Shown piece after piece: positions 1 to 12,600 of a stretch of DNA of 64,000 bases (its first letter is position 1; each line of letters begins with the position of its first letter). The position numbers were made by a program, and so were the translations under genes. The stretch covers positions 35,880 through 99,879 of the forward strand of contig MPNW01000283.1 in the NCBI GenBank assembly GCA_011800805.1, in the 5' to 3' direction. A model generated the notes under the pieces. It was not told where the DNA came from. It made no database searches and was given only the letters and a program-made list of their open reading frames with translations. The DNA comes from Hirudo medicinalis (taxonomy: Eukaryota > Annelida > Clitellata > Hirudinida > Hirudinidae).

Positions 1-727
1 ATAAGCAAAACTCTTACCCCCGGCAAGCATCAATGCAGTTATTCTTAGACTTGTTTAATCCAAGATAAATTAACCTAGAATTTAAGTACTAATCACAAGA
101 CAAACTTATTCAAACCTTCCTCCATAAAATGTGACATTACATAATTAAATTGCAAGTGTAATTAATGAGAATTCACGTCTTCGTCATCAGTTAATTAAGG
201 AGAGTTGAAAAAGAAAGATAGAAATAACAAATATTTATAGCTTCGACTAAACAACTACACGTGCAAGATTCTGCAAACTTCATCTCGAATCCAACAGGAA
301 AACTTATTTTCAAATCACAAGGCCAAGCATATGTTCCATGTCAAAAAACGTTCTTGCGCCAAAAAAATATTATTTAAAATAAGGTCTCCAGGCATAATTT
401 TCGTTCAATTCCATAACTTCAAAAATTGAAGGATATCTTAAGATTAAGATTGGTTCCGCGAAAAACGAAATTCAACCTCTCGAAAGCGAGCTTTGTTTAA
501 TGTCTTCCATGACATGCAGCTGTGAATATATTATATAAATTTATTGTTATTGTTATTATTATTATTATTATCATGTTAAAGATTTGCTGAAATATGCAGA
601 AAGATGTCAATCCGAAAACTCAAATTTTTGAAAGGGAACCATTTTTATTTTTTAGAAACAAAACTTAAGATATAAAAAATAATCGAATGAAAATCATGCT
701 TAATGTGGATGTTTCATAGTCTGTGCC
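1..727. other. Gene-free stretch, 3' flank of TFIIE beta
   Basis: AT-rich DNA with no coding signal I can support. A short ATT-rich microsatellite lies near 541-572. On the minus strand an AATAAA-type polyadenylation signal (plus-strand TTTATT at 644-649) lies about 80 bases past the TFIIE beta stop and could serve that gene. Confidence 0.5.
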
Positions 728-1552
728 TTATTTGTCCTGATAGTTTATGATGTACTCAGCGATGTGCGAGTTGTGCTTCAATTCCTTGTTCTTCTTGGAA
801 GCTCTCCTGGGTTTATTAGTTTTCACTGGAACCTTCGCTTGATTGGATGAGGAAGCAAAGCAGTGGATGTCATTCTTTCGTAAAACCTCCTCTATTTTAC
901 CATCAGTCATTCCTTCGAGTGAGGTTGTCCTCCAAAACTGTAGAAAGGATTCATCTTTTATCGGTGTTGGAGCACCGACAACCTTTTTGAAAACAAATCC
1001 TTTCTTGTCAGGTCTGTTGATAATCACCACCGAATCTTTGATTGATTCCAAAACTCTAGCACAATTTGGAATCGATTCTTCAAGTGATTCAAGGGAAATT
1101 GCTCCAATCTCGTCTGAGAACTGTGTTTCGAGAATTTTCTTCAAACCGTTTATACCTCTGATTTTTAATTCCGGTTTATACAAGTAGTAATTGCCTTGTA
1201 CGACATCTATTTTCACGTTGTTCTGAAGAGCCTCAGTGTCGAGCCATTTTTTGATGTTTGGGGACACCTCCATCTTTAATTCTTGGAGGATCTCCTCGAG
1301 ATTCAAATGGTGAGTCTGACCACTTCGATGGCGATCCCTCATGTGATTCACGATTTTAGTCAGAAGAGAAAACGTGTTTTTGGACTCTCCGTTTGAGATC
1401 GAGTTCGAGATGTCCAATTTCAATCTTTTGGCCTTCGCATTTGCTACTTGGTCGTCGCAAGCTCTTTTCTTCGGTGCCGATGTTTGGCTAATAACCGATG
1501 CGTTTGCAGCGAGCCTTTTTCTGAACTCATCAACGTCTTTATGTGAAACCAT
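728..1552 (-). CDS. GTF2E2: General transcription factor IIE subunit 2 (TFIIE beta), single exon
   Basis: This gene encodes the beta subunit of TFIIE. With TFIIE alpha it joins the RNA polymerase II preinitiation complex in the nucleus, recruits TFIIH and helps promoter opening. The 274-residue product has a basic, lysine/arginine-rich N-terminus (about 1-50). The winged-helix core begins near FSLLTKIVNHMRDRH (about 61-75), followed by a leucine-rich segment with LNLEEIL and WLDTEALQNNVKI. A second winged helix contains the conserved INRPDKKG (about 178-185), then FLQFWR and a basic C-terminal tail rich in lysine and arginine. Order, spacing and length match the animal TFIIE beta family (human about 291 residues). 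The ATG at 1550-1552 is the first in frame and precedes the basic region. The gene has no introns although every other gene in the window has many. I see no poly(A) tract or target duplication that would mark it as a retrocopy, and the frame is intact, so it is probably functional. Confidence 0.93.
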   Translation of the reverse strand: MVSHKDVDEFRKRLAANASVISQTSAPKKRACDDQVANAKAKRLKLDISNSISNGESKNTFSLLTKIVNHMRDRHRSGQTHHLNLEEILQELKMEVSPNIKKWLDTEALQNNVKIDVVQGNYYLYKPELKIRGINGLKKILETQFSDEIGAISLESLEESIPNCARVLESIKDSVVIINRPDKKGFVFKKVVGAPTPIKDESFLQFWRTTSLEGMTDGKIEEVLRKNDIHCFASSSNQAKVPVKTNKPRRASKKNKELKHNSHIAEYIINYQDK

Positions 1553-1676
1553 TTCTAGCTTTATCGCTTAGCTGCTGTCGAGATTGTACTCTAGAATGAA
1601 TTTGTTTGAATTTAGTGCGCGACGAGGAGTCGAGGCGCTAATAAAAGATTCTGAATATAAATAGGAATTAAATTAA

Positions 1677-1764
1677 TTAATTAATTAATTTTTTAATTAA
1701 ATTAAAATTTGAAATTAATTAATTTTTTAATTAAATTAAAATTTGAAATTAATTAATTTTTTAA
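1677..1764. repeat. 34-bp AT-only tandem repeat, about 2.6 copies
   Basis: A unit made of ATTAATTAATTTTTTAATTA followed by AATTAAAATTTGAA repeats at 1677, 1711 and 1745 (the last copy partial). It lies just upstream of the TFIIE beta gene. Confidence 0.75.
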
Positions 1765-2604
1765 ACAAATTAAATAAAATTAGCGCAGTCTATTTGGGAA
1801 TAAATTTTGAAATCATTTTAAAATAAATAAGCAATTATTAAAAGGGGGTTGATTTTTTAATACCATTTTTCTAGGTTTTATAAGTTCATAAGCTCGTGTC
1901 ATCTTTACAATGTGTAAAGAACTTAGTACATGTTTTGGCAATTAATTCTTTTCAAGTCTTGCAAGTCTTCTACAACAAAGTCTAAGCTCAACAATGAGTT
2001 CAGTAAGAGAAGCACTTAGATCATTTTGGTAGAACAAAATCAAAGAATTGAAGTCATCCAGAACTTGGTCTGATTTTGATCAGTTGGTAATAAGCTTTGG
2101 AATCCTACCAGAATGAATTTGTGTTTTGAAAATCTTTCCAGAAACGTTTTAGAAAAGAACCTGTGAATGGAATGTCAAGTTTCTACTTACGACTGTTCAT
2201 TAAATATTCATCGTTAACATCTGCTTGATGAGAACCTAACGATATTTTAAAAATTAATTATTTGTTCAATATTTTGCCTGAGATTCTGTTCTCCATTTAT
2301 TGATTTTACACTGAATTAGGATTACATTAATTATATATAATTATATAATTTCAATCAAATTTACCTTCTTCCTTCAAAACTTCCCCACATTTTGATTGAA
2401 TTTTGCCTTTTTTTTACAAAAAAAAATAGAAATGTCAAGCCACCTTTTCGACATACTTAATCAGCAGTCAATAATAAGTGGACTAAATCCGCTAAAATAA
2501 GTCTTTGTAGGACGACCAAAAATTAAAAATATGGAATACTATTATTTAAATATTATTGATGCGTTTTATTATATCGAAGCTAATAATATTTGTTAAATTT
2601 CAAT

Positions 2605-2697
2605 AATTAAAACCAGTTATTAAAATTAATTTTTAGTTATTTAAAAATTTGGGGGGGTTAGAACCCCCAAAACCACCACTTGGGTGCGCCACTGAAA
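2605..2697 (+). repeat. Dispersed repeat, copy 1 (partner at 42293-42395)
   Basis: This shares the blocks ATAATTAAAACCAGTT, GGGGGTTAGAACCC and GCCACTG, in the same order and orientation, with 42293-42395. The GGGGGTTAGAACCCCC palindrome and the abrupt shared end suggest the 3' edge of a transposable element. Confidence 0.55.
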
Positions 2698-3635
2698 CTA
2701 TGCAGTGGCAGTTACATGGTCCTATATAATACTTAAAGAGGCGTCGCAATCTCAATTTATATGATAATCACTCATCAGAAGCATTCATCCTGTTAGGGAT
2801 GAAAGATGATAGCTAACTGCGAATAGTTGTAGTCATGGACTTTATATAGTGAAATGATCGTTATTATTGTTGTGAATCAAAAAAGCTTCAATTTCAAAAA
2901 GTAAAGTTTCAATTAATGTTTATAAGTTGGAAAAGACAATAATCCAATGCATTTATTGTATATTTAAAGAGTTGTTCAGGTAGATGTATTACCTTTACAC
3001 CCACTTCTGTCAATTATTTAGCAAATCAATTTTGGTGCAAGCTCAATTTTAATAGCAAAGGTATTCACAAATCACGATTTGCCTAAATTTGATAAAAAGC
3101 GTTTTTCGATTACAAATAATAACAATAATGTTAATGACGATGCTAGTATATAGTCAAAGTGCAACTCCTCTGATGACGAAGTAATTATAGGAATAATTAC
3201 AGGAATAATTACTGCAATCAGGATCCTCAGAAAATAACAGCACACACGACATGAATGTTGCCATTCTATTTTCTATGAAATAAAGTGTTTAACAAACTGA
3301 ATTTTAACTACTTTAAAATAAATGCATTCATTGGCTCGTTGACTCACTGAAGTAATAATGAATGAGAATGTAAATGAATAATTTATTAAATTATTTGCTA
3401 GCCAATTTATAAATTATTAATGAGCATCGCTGACTTAGCATACGAGACAAATGGGACAACTTTGACTATAAAAGCGTTAATTGCACGATTGTCTTCCGCA
3501 TTTAAATCTATTTAAGAGACTGACAACACTTCGGGTTAGTCACTGCATTTAAGAATTTAGGAATCAAAATAAGTCGCCTTTGCGATACATTTGTTCTTTA
3601 TTCGTGAAATTTAATTTTCTACTAGCAGTAGGAAA

Positions 3636-6600
3636 ATGTGTAAGGATGCCACATTTCGAAATAAAGTACTGTTAAAGCTGATCTTATTCGGAATAATTTT
3701 TGTTCAATTTTATCACGGACAATATTTTATTCATGGAAAAGGTCGTTTAAAGTTTATTTAACTTTGAATTCCTGTTAAAGATAAATTGATATTTACATAT
3801 CTGAAAAACGTTTTCCAGAATGTACCGGGAGTAACACTGGATTTAGTTACGTCCTTTACCCGTCAAGAAGCAAGGCCTACCAGGATCAGTTCAGAAATTG
3901 TACGGTCGTCAATCGCAATCTTGAAATTGTTTCCATCCAAGATGATATTGACGAAAACTTCTTGGACACTATTGAAGAGGTGCGTTTTTACGTGAATTAC
4001 TTTTGTCACGCTCCATAAAAGTCTCTTCAAATCGAATCAAAATAGATATCAGAATATTTTAAGGAAACGATTCAAACAAAATTATTAAAATAATTACATC
4101 TCTTGTAAGGTCAAAGGTTACATCCTTATTAGAGGAACAAGTCTGAAGAGATTGAGCATGAAGAAACTGAGATTGGTCAGGGGAAAAAACAGCAATTGGA
4201 GCATCCACATTGAGGACAACCAGCAACTGGAAAGGGTTTTGTTTCCCTCATTGAGAGGTGGAATTATTCATTCACCATTCACTACTTCATTGATGACTTT
4301 AATGCGAGTGTGGTATTTACGTACGTTATTTAACAAGATTATTAGGTCGAAGCTTTTTGTCTGCTCAATTTATATGTACATCATATACACACATTTCATT
4401 TTCATTGCTCATTTTAAACTCCCAACTCCCCTTGTCCACTTTTACTCCCTCCCTTCCTTCTTGAGGACATCTGCAATTTGTCATCAATTTTCTTACACAT
4501 TTGTGTGGACATCCACATTGTTTTAAACTCCCCCTTCTTCCTTCTGGATCAGTATTGGTAATCATGTGGGGGGGAGGTGTCTATTCCAGATCTGTGGGCC
4601 AACAACATATACATCTACAGACCTGCCATCCAGTGTCGCACGTCGGGCATATGATTTGACGAGGGAGCCTCTGGTTGCTCATCTGAGCCCGCGCCTACTA
4701 GGAATATGTGCAGTTCCAGTGAAAGGCAGGTATAACGGTGCATGACCCAGGAGAGACTTGAAAACGAGTGAAGAGATTTTGTAGTCATTTCCCTGGTAAA
4801 TGCGTAACCAATGGAGATCATGAAGAAGAGGAGTGACGTGGTCATGTTTTCTTTTGTTGTTAATGATTTCAGCAGCTGCGTTGATGACATGCTGAAGTTG
4901 CTTGAGGTAATAAGCAGGTAGACCGACCAGAGTTGAATTGCCGTAATCAATCTTTGATAGGATAAAAGATATAATGAGAAGCTTCCGCACATCAAATGAG
5001 AGTGGAGCAGGATGCTACGAATTTCCCTGAGAGATGCATAGCAGGAACCAGTTGTTTTGTTAATGTGAGTGGTCATGGAACAGTCTGAGTCTATAGCCAG
5101 ATCCCAAGGTTGCGGACAATTTGTACTGGCTGGATCAGGTCGGAGCAGATGACGACCGATTTTAAAGGGAGTTCAGGTGCATATAGACTGGAGGAGCACC
5201 ACATCACCTCAGTTTTGCTGGCGTTCAATTGGAGACGGGTGCTGAACATCCAGTCACTGATGGCGTCCACAGTTCGAAATCCTGACAGAAAGGCATTCAG
5301 TTTGGTCTGGCTGGCAGTGACCGTAGACCTGCGTATCATCAGCAAACATATGGCATTGGAGTCCATGTGCCCGAATGACGCTCTCAAGTTCAGCCGTGTA
5401 CATCGTGAACAAGAGTGGGCCCAGAACCGAGCCTTGGGGCACTCCGCATGTTGTAGAGGTAGAGGACGATACTAATTCACCATAACCGACCGAGAAGGAA
5501 CGACCGAAACCATGCAAGGGATGACCCATGAAGCCGAACGACGTTTCTAATCGTCTTAGAAGAATGTCATGATCGACAGTGTCAAAACCTGCAGATAAAT
5601 CGAGAAGAACAAGCAGCAACATCTGACCGCACCAGCGGTGCTTAGAAGATCCGACTACACTCGCAATAGCAGTTTCGGTAGAATGATGTTGACGATAGGC
5701 GGACTGATTTTCAGGAAGGATGTTATGACGATTTAGATGACCCATAGCTCTGCGGAGCACGAGACGTTCCAGAAGCTTTGAGAAGACAGAGTGATTAGAG
5801 ATGGGTCGGTAGGAACAAATATCGGGAGGATAGATTTCTTGATTAGAGGAGTGACGTAACATTATTTGAAGACTGTTAGACTTATGATATAAGTAAAACG
5901 CTAAAACTGTTAATATTCGCGGAAAATGCTTTTAAGTGCTCGATTCCCGTGATGCTTCATTGCGAACAATCCCATTACTCGATTTGCCAATCTGACACTC
6001 ACATAGTTGTCATGGTAACTTAGTCGATCAACTTTTCATCACTTTGCGTGGACGGAAAAAAACAAGGTCTTTTCGGAGAAAGTAGAGATCCAGGGCCAGT
6101 ATCATGGTAATGGCAACCTATGTTTTAGGGGAAGTTGATACCTGATCCATCAGCCTTTGTAGCTGGTCGATTTGTTGGCATTCACTGTAACCATTGAAAA
6201 TGATACAATCGTCTTTACCTCTTACCTAATTGGAGATGCTTCTAAAGATGCTGGAGCGGATAACATCCAACATTTTTATTCAAAATTATATGTACATTTG
6301 AATGCTTCGATCCTAGAACTTGTTATTATTTGGTTTAGATAATTTATTAGAGATTTTAGAGATTGCGAAGCATTGCACAGTTTGTTTTAAGTTGTACTTT
6401 GACTCGTTTTCTTTCGATCTGGCGTATAATAAACTGATTTTTATTGTACATGATTTTTGCGAGCCATTTGGGTCTCAACAATTAGTTTAAGGTTACAGTT
6501 TTATAGGGTTAAATCTTAATAATTTTGCGAAAAATCAAGGCCAATTATTTACAAATTATTAAATTATTTTATTTGAATGATAGATTCAACTTTAAAGGAT

Positions 6601-9600
6601 TTTAAAGTTAATGTTAAGATGAATGCTAAGGTTATTTGAAGTCTGTTTGTTGCTACATTATTCTAGTTGTGATGTTGCTATAAATTTTTTTTTATTAAGC
6701 TCAATCTTATATCAATCAAATGTTAATTTTTCTTATAATTTTTTCAGAAATATCGAAAGGAGGTATACTTATAAAGAATAACACAAAACTTTGTTTCATG
6801 GATACTATTAAATGGACAGAAGTTACATACAATAATAGCAGTTTTGAGTTAAGCCTACTTGGATCAGAATGTATGATGGATTTTTTTGAGATCTTGTGAT
6901 TCATTAATATTTAAAATATTGCAAGACATAATTTACAAATGGTTAAATAAATTGAAACAATCTTACAGTTTTTAAGCTCGAACTCTTCTGTAATGATTAC
7001 TGATTAATTATCTAATAATGACTAATAATCTTAAAATTATGGTTTTGCTGTTTATTTGAACTTTGTAATATTCCAAAATTTGTAAACACAGGTCCTCAAT
7101 GTGGTCCCAATTGCAACAATTGCTGGTCTGAAGACACTTGCCAAACAGGTGAGATTAAAAAGTGTCTGCTTTCTAAATCTATAAACATACATGTAATTTA
7201 TGTTTATTATATAAACTATAGACTGATATTCATTTCTTGTGGTTTTTAGAACAATCTTTGTCCATTTATGACATCGTTCCACATAAACATATTATTCTGA
7301 GATAAGAGACTTTCTTAGAAACTTCAAAATTTTAATAGGTAATTTTGAATCATGGTTGACTTTTAGCTTGGAAAATGCATTGCACTCAAACTTGCACAGT
7401 GGGGTGTACAAGTAATGGTAAAACATGCTGTGATTCTATTTGTGCCAGTGGTTGTTACAACAGAAAAGATGAATGCATGGTTAGAGTGATTTTCTACTTG
7501 GCCTGCTCTTCATTGCTTCATAATCATCTTCTTAAAGTAATGGATCACATTTGATTGTTGGCCAAGTGACGGGCAAAAGCCAACTCGCCGGCAGTGAGTT
7601 TCGGCACTCGTCACCTCTCCACGGTTTTCCTTCATCACCCGCAAGTTGGCCACTTTGCCTGCAAAGTTGGCCATGTTGATTGCAAGTTGGCCTCGTTGCC
7701 TGCTAAACAGATTTTCAAAATAAAATAGTTCTGAAAGTACTAGTACTAGTATGAAAAAAAGGAAAAAGTGTATATATTGTTTTTGTATACATTGCTTTTA
7801 CAAGGGTAACAAGCACTCCTCAATTTTAGAAGCTGTAGGGTTCCACTCACTGATTGGATCCTATGATGTAGCCACAGAAAAGAAACCCTGTTATAAACCC
7901 ATAAAGGACGTGATGAGGTTTTATTGGACCCACAAAATTAGTCAACCATCTCTTCCTTTCAGGAAATCAGTAAAATTATATAAATCAACTTCATTAGTAT
8001 TATGCATATGTATTTTAAAATATATAAGTTCTACTATGCATCCCTGATTTGAAATTGTGGAGATATGCAACTTTGCCACTAGAAATAGTAGGATGTTAGG
8101 CTCCCGCTTCTGCTCGTTTCATTAAGGTAATTATGTTTGTCACTACTTGTCATTACGTTTTAACGAGACTGTGCGATGGGGCTCAATAGATGCCAGATTA
8201 TTATGCAATATTATGATTTCTAGTTATTGCGTAACAATCCCTTACATAACTAATTGGTGTATTGGAATTTGGGAGGCTGTGGGATGTTGCAGGGTGTATG
8301 GGATCTTGTGTGGGATGATGTAGCCTAACTTACATGCCTGGCTTTAGAAAGGCATGTAAAATCATAATTACAAAATTACAAAAATTACAAAAAAAAATTA
8401 CAAATTACAAAATTAATCAATGCACATGTCATAACAGTATGCTGCAGAATTTGGAAAAACACCTCAGTTGAACAACAAGAACATGCATATAAATGCTGAT
8501 TAACAGCGATGAAATGGGAGACTAGGCCAACTCATGGGCAACGTGGCCAACTCGTGGAAAACCATGGAGAAGTGACGGGCATCAAAACTCAGTGCCAGTG
8601 AGTTGGCTTTTGCCTGTCACTTCTCCAACCACCATCACATTCGTACTTTGTTATCTGTTGCAACCTCAACATGCATTGCCTTCCAGGATTGCAGAAGCCT
8701 CAGGAATGAAGGCAAATGTTTGGATAAGTGCCCTTCCTTGGAGAGGTACAACCCTAACACGATGAAGACGGAAGTTAACCCTCAAGGAAGATACCAGTTT
8801 GAAAACCAATGTGTCAAAGAGTGCCCAAGTATCAGAATATTTCTTTGTATCAATTATTTACTTTATTATGACAATACTTTTGGGTTGAATTAAATTTGCT
8901 TAACAAGCTTTAATTTATTGGCAGCCTTATATACCTTATAATTGCAAAATATTCCTTTCATTTTAAAATTATATTTAAACAAATTAGATTGATAAATATT
9001 TAGAAATACTGATTAAATGTTGAATATTTCATCAGAAAGGACCATGCCTTGTGGAGGAAAATGTGAAGTTGCTTGCCTAGGAGAAGATTCTAAAGAAATA
9101 TGTAAGAAAAATTTCTCAAAAACTTAAAACTCCAACCACTCTTCAATATTCAAAAACTATTAAGAAAAAGTTATGATCCAAACAGAAACATTATTTTGCA
9201 ATTTATGTGATCACACATAAGCTGCACCTGCATCTAATTCTCTGTAGAGCCTTGTTTTAATCCAGTTGTTAATAAGTGAACTATCCCATGAACTATGGCA
9301 TGATTTCCAATTAATATGTTTAATTTATTTTTTCTTCAAATGTATGTCATCAGTTAGGTTTCATTTTCTGAATTCTCAGTCATACATGATATCAAAAAAC
9401 TCTTTCGAGCTTCTTTATTGTGATTGTTTTCATTTTTACTATTGGATTTATTGACCTTTAGAAAGTCGGTCAAATAAACAGAATTAACCAGAAATTTAGT
9501 TAAATAGATAACCTTCATTTAACATTGTAATTTGCAAGGTTCAAAATATTGATGGAAGTTTTTCGATTTTAGTGTGTAATGAAACCTCAATGGAAAACGA

Positions 9601-12600
9601 GTCTGTCGTGTCTCTCAGAAATTGCTCCGTCATTGCAGGACCTTTAAAATTACTGAGTGATATGATAAGCAACAGGTAAGACATCTCAAATACTATTTGC
9701 CCTTTAAATCTGGGTCAATAATATCTTATTTGAAGAGAATATCTGAATGGTTAAGTGATGTTGTTACGAAATGTGGTACTACAACGTAACAGAACCACAA
9801 CGGATGTGGTGGTTAAAAGTAAATAAATTGAAAACAAATGCACATGAAGCAGATATTATTTGAATCAATGATTTCTTATTAACAAGATTAATCTTGCTTT
9901 CTATTTTTATAATGTTATTATGCGTTATTATTGTGACTTTTGTTAAGAGAACCATCGATAGTTCCTCGTTTGGATAACAGTTTGTCGTCTGTAAGGAATA
10001 TAACAGGTTGGTAGTGACTGGTTTTAAATTTATAATTTTAATATTTTAATTTTTAATTTTTCAATAAAAATTATTAAAATTATTAAAATGGTTCAATGGC
10101 AGATTCTCTTGTGATTCAAGGAAAACACAAAAAATTCACTGATCTCTCTTTCTTGAAAAATCTGGAAATTATTCACGGATTGAGGGAGTTCGTGTCGCAA
10201 GACAATAATTTGAATGATGTTTTAGCTCAATTTAAGTTTTAAACTTATTAAAAACTATTATTAAACTTAAAAAAAATTATTAGGGATTCAGGCATTTCAT
10301 TGTTGATTTCTCACACATCCCTTCGTGCTCTTGACCTAACTTCCTTGCACACAATTCTCAATGGGGATGTGTGGATATCTGATAATGATGATTTGGGGTC
10401 TTTGGACCTTGTGTCCCTCAAATCAGTGGAAGGTTCTGTGACCATCAAGAACAATAAAAATCTTTGCTTTGTTGAAAAGTCTCTGTTCGAAAATATTGCA
10501 AGGTTCAGATTAGAATTTTGACCCTTTTCTTTATCAAATATCTTAATAGGTTTTTGTTCATTTCAGACTAGGCACTGTTTTTGTTGGAGAGAATAAGGAG
10601 CCTGAATTATGCAGTTTGCAACTTAAAAACATTGTTTAGCAGAACAATTGTGGTTTCAATAATTTTTTCATTAAAGTGCATTTTGCATTTCAGAGAAGGA
10701 AAACAAAACATGTCACGAAGAATGTGTCGGAGGATGTTGGGGTCCTGGAAACAAACAGTGCAGATTTTGCAAACATTTCCTTTTCCAAGGTAAGTCTTGC
10801 AAGGCATTGTAACATAATATGAAATGTGATGTGTAATATAACACGTAATGTTACATGTAATATGACTAACATGTTTAATTAATTGATAGAATTTTTTAAC
10901 ATTCTAAGTTAATAAAACAAAGGTGTTTTAATAATCTCATCTCCTCATGGAAACCTCTTTAAAAAAGCAAAGAATTTAAAGTTGTAATGGTGTTGAGCTA
11001 ATTCTTTAGGTGCTGAGCTCAGTGGTTCAACATTTTTAAACATCTTTTTATTGTGGCCAGCCAATGCCTTTAAGGAATTATTATTTTAAATTATAATATT
11101 ATATTACAAAATTATAATAGTGCTAACAATTTATTTAAACAGCATGTTTTCCAAACAACATTTCAGGTGAATGCCTTCCAACTTGTGGATCTAAAAGGGA
11201 TCCACCACTTTTCGAAGAGGATGGCAAATGCAAGAAGTGCCATCATCAGTGCGAGCAGAACTGCACAGGAGAAGTTAGTGGCATGGTTGACATCACTTAG
11301 CTTGATTAGATGCTCTTTGATGTTTCCATTACTTTCACATTTTAATGTAAATGTTACAAATAAACAACGATTGCAAGGCACTTCAATCCTGATTGGTATA
11401 CATTGTAAGGATATACATTGAAATGCATGTACATTGTAATGGATTTACATTGTCATGGACCTACATTGTAATTGATTTACATTGTAATCGATATGATTTT
11501 GAATTGCCAGGGTCCATTCAACTGCACAGAATGTAAGAATGCCAAAAACGACAATGAGTGTGTTGAAAATTGTCCTCAGGACAAATACATCAACATGACT
11601 ACAAAAATCTGTTCACCCTGTCACTCAAACTGCAAGGGAGGCTGCAGTGGACCATTGGCAGTGTTTGGTTCGGGAGGTTGCAACGACTGCAGGCTCCTCT
11701 ACCACAACGAAAATAAATGCGTCGATGATTTGAGCTTCAATTGCACGACCGACAAGTACAAAAAAATCGAAGACAGGACGACGACCACGAGCATAACGAC
11801 GAACAAACAAATTGTAAGACGTTGCTTCTCGTGTCAAATATTATTGCCAATGCTATTATTTTATTGTTAATATTGTAGAGCGTTTGTTACGACTGCCACC
11901 CGATGTGCAGAACGTGTTCTGGAGAGGGGGTCGCATGTGAATGTCGTCACGTCAAACTGGAAGGTGCGTGCATAGAAAGCTGTCCCAAGCAGTATTACAT
12001 CGATGGCGACAAAGAGTGTCAGAAGTGTCATCAAGAATGCGACGATTGCTATGGCTCGTCGGCCGATGCGTGTTACGCTTGCAAGTTAGGGTTTCAATAA
12101 TTTATGTCGCATGACATCATTTCGTTAAATTAGCAACTGTAGACGAAGATATAACAACATTTTGTTGATGCATTATTAATCTGATAATTGTATTAATGTA
12201 ATATTGACGTTGCATTTGTAACAACTGCTGCATCATGATAAATGTGTGGAAATGATATCTTTGTGTGCAGCACATTCACTTATAAGTGAATTATTGTGAT
12301 AATTTGTATTATAATAGGATTTATTTAATGTTCAATTGCAACAATACATCATCATCATGCCATGTAACATAACATATAATAATGACATTTAGTTACTGAA
12401 TGTCAAGAAATGAAATGATTTGAATGTTTGTGTTTCAGGAATGTAAGAATCTACCTTAATGTAACACTTCATAGCCACAATGTATCCAGTGTTTTAAACA
12501 ATACTGAGGTGAGCCATTGTACATTTTATTATGTTATAATTTCTTTTTAATAGTCTCTTAAAAATATTAATTTGGAATATTTTAACTCTTATTTAGTTCG

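Larger units (their letters stand above)
1553..3635. other. Intergenic region between TFIIE beta and the ErbB-like receptor (divergent promoters)
   Basis: The two genes point away from each other, so both promoters should lie here. The stretch is strongly AT-rich, with the 34-bp tandem repeat at 1677-1764 and a dispersed repeat near 2605-2697. I see no convincing open frame or RNA gene and cannot assign individual promoter elements. Confidence 0.5.

Noticed and set aside
843..1187. Plus-strand 114-codon frame opposite TFIIE beta
   Set aside because: Antisense shadow of the real coding sequence; no independent support.
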